From Deltaproteobacteria bacterium RIFCSPLOWO2_02_56_12 (lineage in GTDB: Bacteria > Desulfobacterota > Binatia > UBA9968): a DNA stretch of 7,753 nucleotides. Each line of letters starts with the position of its first letter. Within the stretch, counting starts at the first letter, position 1. The stretch spans positions 484 to 8,236 of the forward strand of contig MGRY01000051.1 in the NCBI GenBank assembly GCA_001799045.1, written 5' to 3'. Shown here piece after piece: positions 6,312 to 7,753 of this stretch. The notes under the pieces were generated by a model. The model made no database searches. It had not been told where the DNA came from and worked only from the letters and a program-made list of their open reading frames with translations. Made by a program: the position numbers and the translations under genes.

Positions 6312-7357
6312 GGCTTTTTCTCCTCTTTCAATAGCTTTTTCTCCTCTTTCAGCGGCGGCGGAACGCCACCGGAATCCAAGGCCAGCCATGGAACCAAGGC
6401 TTTCTGCTCGCTGTCGACAATGTAGACCCCTTTGGCCTCGGACAGAACCTTGCTCGCGGCTTCCAGATAGAGACGTCTCCGGGTCACCTCCGGAACTCTT
6501 TGGTATTCACTGAGCACCGCCAAAAACCGTGCGGCCTCACCCTGGGCTTGATTGACCCGCTCCGTGGCGTAGCCCTCCGCCTCGGCGATCACCTGCTTGG
6601 CTTCGCCGCTGGCCTTGGGGATCACCTTGTTCGCCTGCTCCTGGGCCTGATTGACCATCCGCTCCATATCCTGCCTGGCCTCGTTCACTTCATTGAACGC
6701 GGGCTTGACTGGATCCGGAGGAGTGACGTCCTGAAGCTCTACCGTGACCAGTCGGATTCCGGTTTCATAGCTAGATAGGATTTTCTGCATTTCCTCCTTG
6801 ACTTCGCTGGCAACGGCAACCCGGCCCACCGTTAAGACATCGCTTCCCAACCGGTTTCCGACCACGCGGCGCATGGCCGACTCTGCGATGTCCCGCAATG
6901 TCTGGCGTTGGTCACGAAGCTTGAAAAGAAATCGCACCGGGTCCTCCACGCGATACTGGACAATCCACCGCACATCGATCACGTTGAGATCGCCGGTGAG
7001 CATGAGCGATTCGTTGGAAAGATCTTCGCGCTCGCGTTGGCCCCTTTGACCGGCAGCCAGAGCCCGAAACCCAAATTCTTCCTTGAGCACTCGCGCAGTT
7101 GGAACCACCCGAACACGCTCGACACCGAAGGGGATCTTGAAATGCAGGCCCGGCCCCGCCGTTCGCATCACCCGACCGAAACGTTGAACCACCGCCGTCG
7201 CCTCCGGCGGCACCGTGTACCAGCTCGACCAGAGCAAGATGAGAATAACCAGCCCGGTCAAGAAGAGCCTCAGGCCTCCGGGATTGAGGTCGAGGAACTG
7301 ACGTCGAAGCCGTTCGATAACCATCTCGAGATCGTTCGGCCATCGTCCATTGGGCAT
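6308..7357 (-). CDS. hflK: HflK, SPFH/band-7 membrane protein of the HflKC complex
   Basis: 349 residues. The N-terminal cytoplasmic part is short (about 28 residues) and lacks the long Gly-rich stretch of E. coli HflK. One membrane helix spans about 29-47, then the SPFH domain starts YTVPPEATAVVQRFGRV (47-63) with GPGLHFKIPFGVERV (68-82). An HflK-typical region contains DLNVIDVRWIVQYRV (123-137), DVTPPDPVKPAFNEVNEAR (210-228), a coiled-coil/helical segment to about 280, and LSEYQRVPEVTRRRLYLEA (282-300). The C-terminus carries KLLKEEKKP, a repeat of LKEEKK produced by a 21-bp DNA duplication. It works with HflC around FtsH in membrane-protein quality control. ATG 7357 has AGGAGGT 4 nt upstream. 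No ftsH, hfq or hflX is in the window. First gene of the minus-strand operon as seen. Confidence 0.94.
   Translation of the reverse strand: MPNGRWPNDLEMVIERLRRQFLDLNPGGLRLFLTGLVILILLWSSWYTVPPEATAVVQRFGRVMRTAGPGLHFKIPFGVERVRVVPTARVLKEEFGFRALAAGQRGQREREDLSNESLMLTGDLNVIDVRWIVQYRVEDPVRFLFKLRDQRQTLRDIAESAMRRVVGNRLGSDVLTVGRVAVASEVKEEMQKILSSYETGIRLVTVELQDVTPPDPVKPAFNEVNEARQDMERMVNQAQEQANKVIPKASGEAKQVIAEAEGYATERVNQAQGEAARFLAVLSEYQRVPEVTRRRLYLEAASKVLSEAKGVYIVDSEQKALVPWLALDSGGVPPPLKEEKKLLKEEKKP
6313..6351. repeat. Tandem direct repeat (18 identical bases, period 21) at the hflK/hflC junction
   Basis: GCTTTTTCTCCTCTTTCA occurs at 6313-6330 and again at 6334-6351 with 3 bases between. In hflK it encodes the doubled LKEEKK tail. 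On the minus strand each copy carries GAGGAG; the copy at 6325-6320 is the Shine-Dalgarno of hflC, the other (6346-6341) lies 21 nt further upstream. The pattern is that of a replication-slippage duplication. Confidence 0.9.
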
Positions 7358-7361
7358 ATTG

Positions 7362-7368
7362 ACCTCCT
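7362..7368 (-). promoter_or_regulatory. Ribosome binding site of hflK
   Basis: On the minus strand AGGAGGT sits 4 nt before the ATG at 7357. The perfect match decides the hflK start. Confidence 0.75.
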
Positions 7369-7369
7369 A

Positions 7370-7653
7370 AACTCCCGACCTGCAGATAACCCGGGCCGGG
7401 ATTTTTTGTGCAAGGCAAACCGGCACCAACCGATTCTCTTTTCACTCTATCTCAATTTTCGTCCGATACAAACCCATGAACAGCTTAATGGCCAATGATA
7501 GGAATTTGGTTTTGAGCTAAAGCCGCCAAGAACTCCCAAATGCCCCTGACGGTCCCGTGCAAGCTCGCATTCCATAGCCCGATCAGCTACTAGGAACCTG
7601 TCGGGGAAAGGGGTTTTGTGGGAGCTAACATCACATCCCCAAGTAACACATGA
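7370..7653. other. Non-coding leader between hflK and the IS110 remnant
   Basis: I see no convincing gene in these 284 bases. The minus-strand frame continuing the IS110 fragment stays open to a TAG at 7447 but loses all family resemblance and is Cys/Trp-rich, like out-of-context translation. The hflK promoter should lie here. A minus-strand TTGCAC-N18-TTATCT (about 7413 to 7384) is a weak sigma-70-like guess. CCCG-GGC-CGGG followed by six Ts (7390-7407) looks like a tiny plus-strand terminator, but no plus-strand gene precedes it. TCCCG/CGGGA arms (7401-7397 and 7377-7373, minus strand) could fold next to the hflK Shine-Dalgarno. Confidence 0.4.
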
Positions 7654-7753
7654 GTTGATCGACCCCATCATCAGCTTCGCCTTGCGGGCATGCGCCAAGT
7701 GCGGCACCATCCCGGCCTCTTCAATCTCATCTACGATCCAATACCAGTTCCCG
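7654..7753 (-). pseudogene. IS110-family transposase fragment, truncated at its C-terminal side and running off the right edge
   Basis: Reading leftward from 7752, the minus strand encodes GNWYWIVDEIEEAG followed by MVPHLAHARKAKLMMGSIN. Family knowledge: IS110-type transposases carry an NWYWIVDEIEEAG-like block, then a H/R-KAKLMMG block, followed by N-KTDKLDA with the next acidic residues of the DEDD RuvC-like domain. Here the match ends at the Asn codon (7654-7656) and is replaced by unrelated residues (SCVTWGCD), so the KTD-x-x-DA motif, the rest of the catalytic domain and the C-terminal Ser domain are missing. The in-frame ATG at 7710 is internal, not a start. The fragment lies about 300 bp upstream of hflK. 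It cannot encode an active enzyme unless the element continues elsewhere after a rearrangement. The 5' side of the element, where the bridge RNA would be, lies beyond the window. Confidence 0.75.

Noticed and set aside
6312..6389. Longer HflC start at ATG 6389
   Set aside because: The extra 26 residues are hflK coding sequence read in another frame, and ATG 6311 has a good Shine-Dalgarno and the typical ATGA coupling.
7390..7407. CCCG-GGC-CGGG plus T6 as a plus-strand intrinsic terminator
   Set aside because: The stem is only 4 bp and no plus-strand gene leads into it; it is more likely part of the hflK leader by chance.
6908..7498. 196-codon plus-strand frame antisense to hflK
   Set aside because: It lies mostly over a well-supported hflK, has low-complexity His/Arg/Pro content, and matches no family I recognise.

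Overview
The window looks like chromosomal DNA from an uncultured, moderately GC-rich Gram-negative bacterium. It has periplasmic binding proteins, a tripartite tricarboxylate transporter (TTT) and an inner-membrane HflK/HflC pair. The mix would fit Desulfobacterota/deltaproteobacterial or Rokubacteria/Methylomirabilota-like soil or sediment lineages, but the sequence alone does not settle the phylum.

Left two-thirds, plus strand (1-5132): a catabolic/transport operon. It begins with the 3' part of an ACMSD-like amidohydrolase (Amidohydro_2 superfamily). This gene overlaps by 4 bp (ATGA) the first of two tandem, divergent TctC/Bug-type substrate-binding proteins. The second binding protein follows after 21 bp behind a strong Shine-Dalgarno. 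A 167-bp spacer, with a GC hairpin at its left edge and an unproven 43-codon ORF, separates them from tctA (large membrane subunit) and the overlapping tctB (small membrane subunit). Together these would capture a carboxylate in the periplasm, move it across the inner membrane by secondary transport, and pass it to the amidohydrolase or pathway partners outside the window. The substrate cannot be read from the sequence.

Middle (5133-5339): a short convergent intergenic region with two small hairpins, neither a textbook terminator, and a doubtful 36-codon ORF.

Right third, minus strand (7357-5340): hflK then hflC, overlapping by 4 bp (ATGA). They encode SPFH/band-7 proteins that normally form a membrane complex controlling the FtsH protease. 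A 21-bp tandem duplication at the junction repeats a Lys/Glu-rich tail of HflK and also the Shine-Dalgarno of hflC.

Right edge (7370-7753): a non-coding leader upstream of hflK, then a fragment of an IS110-type transposase on the minus strand. It matches the family for about 33 residues and then breaks off before the expected next motif, so it is a decayed insertion element. I found no CRISPR array, tRNA, rRNA or clearly novel multi-gene system. The points most worth checking are the paired binding proteins, the unusual TctA motif residues, the hflK/hflC junction duplication and the IS remnant.
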